Of a stretch of 64,000 nt of DNA, positions 63,806-64,000 are shown in pieces. This DNA comes from Eubacterium sp. AF36-5BH (GTDB lineage: Bacteria; Bacillota; Clostridia; Lachnospirales; Lachnospiraceae), in the NCBI RefSeq assembly GCF_003460505.1, contig NZ_QTVG01000001.1, positions 275,023 to 339,022 of the forward strand, in the 5' to 3' direction. Every line of letters starts with the position of its first letter. Position 1 is the first letter of the stretch. Both the position numbers and the translations under genes were made by a program. Below the pieces are notes generated by a model. That model was not told the DNA's origin, ran no database searches, and saw only the letters and a program-made list of their open reading frames with translations.

Positions 63806-63833
63806 AATTGAGCCACATCGGCGTATTTATTTT
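63806..63833 (-). repeat. Partial copy of the tRNA-Thr 5' end and its leader
   Basis: 28 bp identical to 63699-63726 (first 17 nt of tRNA-Thr plus leader), 107 bp away in the same orientation. Between the copies lie the inverted D-arm repeat and a hairpin CTTATTGAC-AAA-GTCAATAAG (63781-63801). From 63834 to 63919 the spacer has further imperfect hairpins (GATTGC/GCAATC, GAAATG/CATTTC) and no gene. Confidence 0.75.
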
Positions 63834-63919
63834 CGATTGCGTGCCACTTGGAAACATGGTTTTCTTTTGGGATGCAATCATCTTCGGAAATGTATTCCAC
63901 AAGGCATTTCTGCATTTAG

Positions 63920-63992
63920 TGGGACCTACAGGGCTCGAACCTGTGACCCCCTGCTTGTAAGGCAGATGCTCTCCCAGCTGAGCTAAGATCCC
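63920..63992 (-). tRNA. tRNA-Val (TAC)
   Basis: 73 nt. Acceptor GGGATCT/AGGTCCC with a G-T pair, discriminator A, anticodon loop CTTACAA between TCTGC and GCAGG. First tRNA of the cluster in the window; further genes may lie beyond the right edge. Confidence 0.95.
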
Positions 63993-64000
63993 ATTTCTTT

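Noticed and set aside
63806..63833. Integrase attachment site at tRNA-Thr
   Set aside because: Attachment duplications normally copy the tRNA 3' end; here the 5' end is copied over only 107 bp, with no integrase gene nearby.

Overview
The window is AT-rich DNA (tRNA genes and one insertion element stand out as GC-rich) from a Gram-positive anaerobe of the class Clostridia, most likely a Lachnospiraceae-like gut bacterium. The grounds are strong AGGAGG-type ribosome binding sites, [FeFe]-hydrogenase maturases, CdaA/CdaR, TagB/TagF-type transferases, BspA-like leucine-rich surface proteins and an ISLre2-type transposase. I cannot name the species. Almost every gene is on the minus strand; one gene of unknown function (21141-21692) is on the plus strand.

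Layout. 1-10.1 kb is a phosphate region: Na/Pi cotransporter (cut by the window edge), a PhoB/PhoP-type regulator and pstSCAB-phoU, with 11-bp-phased PhoP-box-like repeats before both the regulator and pstS. The hydrogenase maturases hydE-hydG-hydF sit between phoU and the regulator. 10.1-15.2 kb holds secreted or membrane proteins of unknown role, YqeY and YgiQ. 15.3-21.7 kb is a zinc/manganese uptake unit (Fur-family regulator, znuA-znuC-znuB) with a large TPR-DUF4037-DUF4125 protein at its end. 21.8-24.8 kb carries a HAD phosphatase and proS. 25-34.1 kb is a cell-surface polymer locus (rfbB; then a TagF-like transferase, ATP-grasp/HAD fusion, DegT aminotransferase, glycosyltransferase and rfbA under one promoter). 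34.2-43.9 kb has a Csp-type subtilisin and a family of secreted leucine-rich-repeat proteins alternating with secreted metallo-beta-lactamase-fold proteins, one copy broken next to an ISLre2-type element. 44-55.4 kb is mostly housekeeping: clpX, htrA, an LCP protein, galE, cdaA-cdaR, a phosphatase and an aldose epimerase. 55.5-59.2 kb is an amino-acid ABC operon. 59.2-62.7 kb carries Fic, trxB, a hemL remnant and a ClC channel. The window ends in a tRNA cluster (Val, Thr, Tyr, fMet, Phe in transcription order).

The most interesting find is in front of the ABC operon: a consensus promoter, a leader of about 180 nt, a 35-codon open reading frame with a perfect Shine-Dalgarno sequence whose middle reads SCCCCMMCC, then a clean intrinsic terminator, then the transporter genes. 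A segment of the frame just after the cysteine codons can pair with the base of the terminator stem. This looks like a cysteine-responsive leader-peptide attenuator and predicts that the transporter carries cyst(e)ine. The same operon has a 136-bp GC-rich element with 14-bp perfect terminal inverted repeats between its ATPase and binding-protein genes.

Other points of note are a circularly permuted PstS, an alternating LRR/MBL gene family, a 49-bp tandem duplication carrying the fur stop codon and the znuA ribosome binding site, a collapsed hemL pseudogene whose tail still supplies the trxB ribosome binding site, and an inverted and a direct repeat of tRNA-Thr sequence just upstream of that tRNA.
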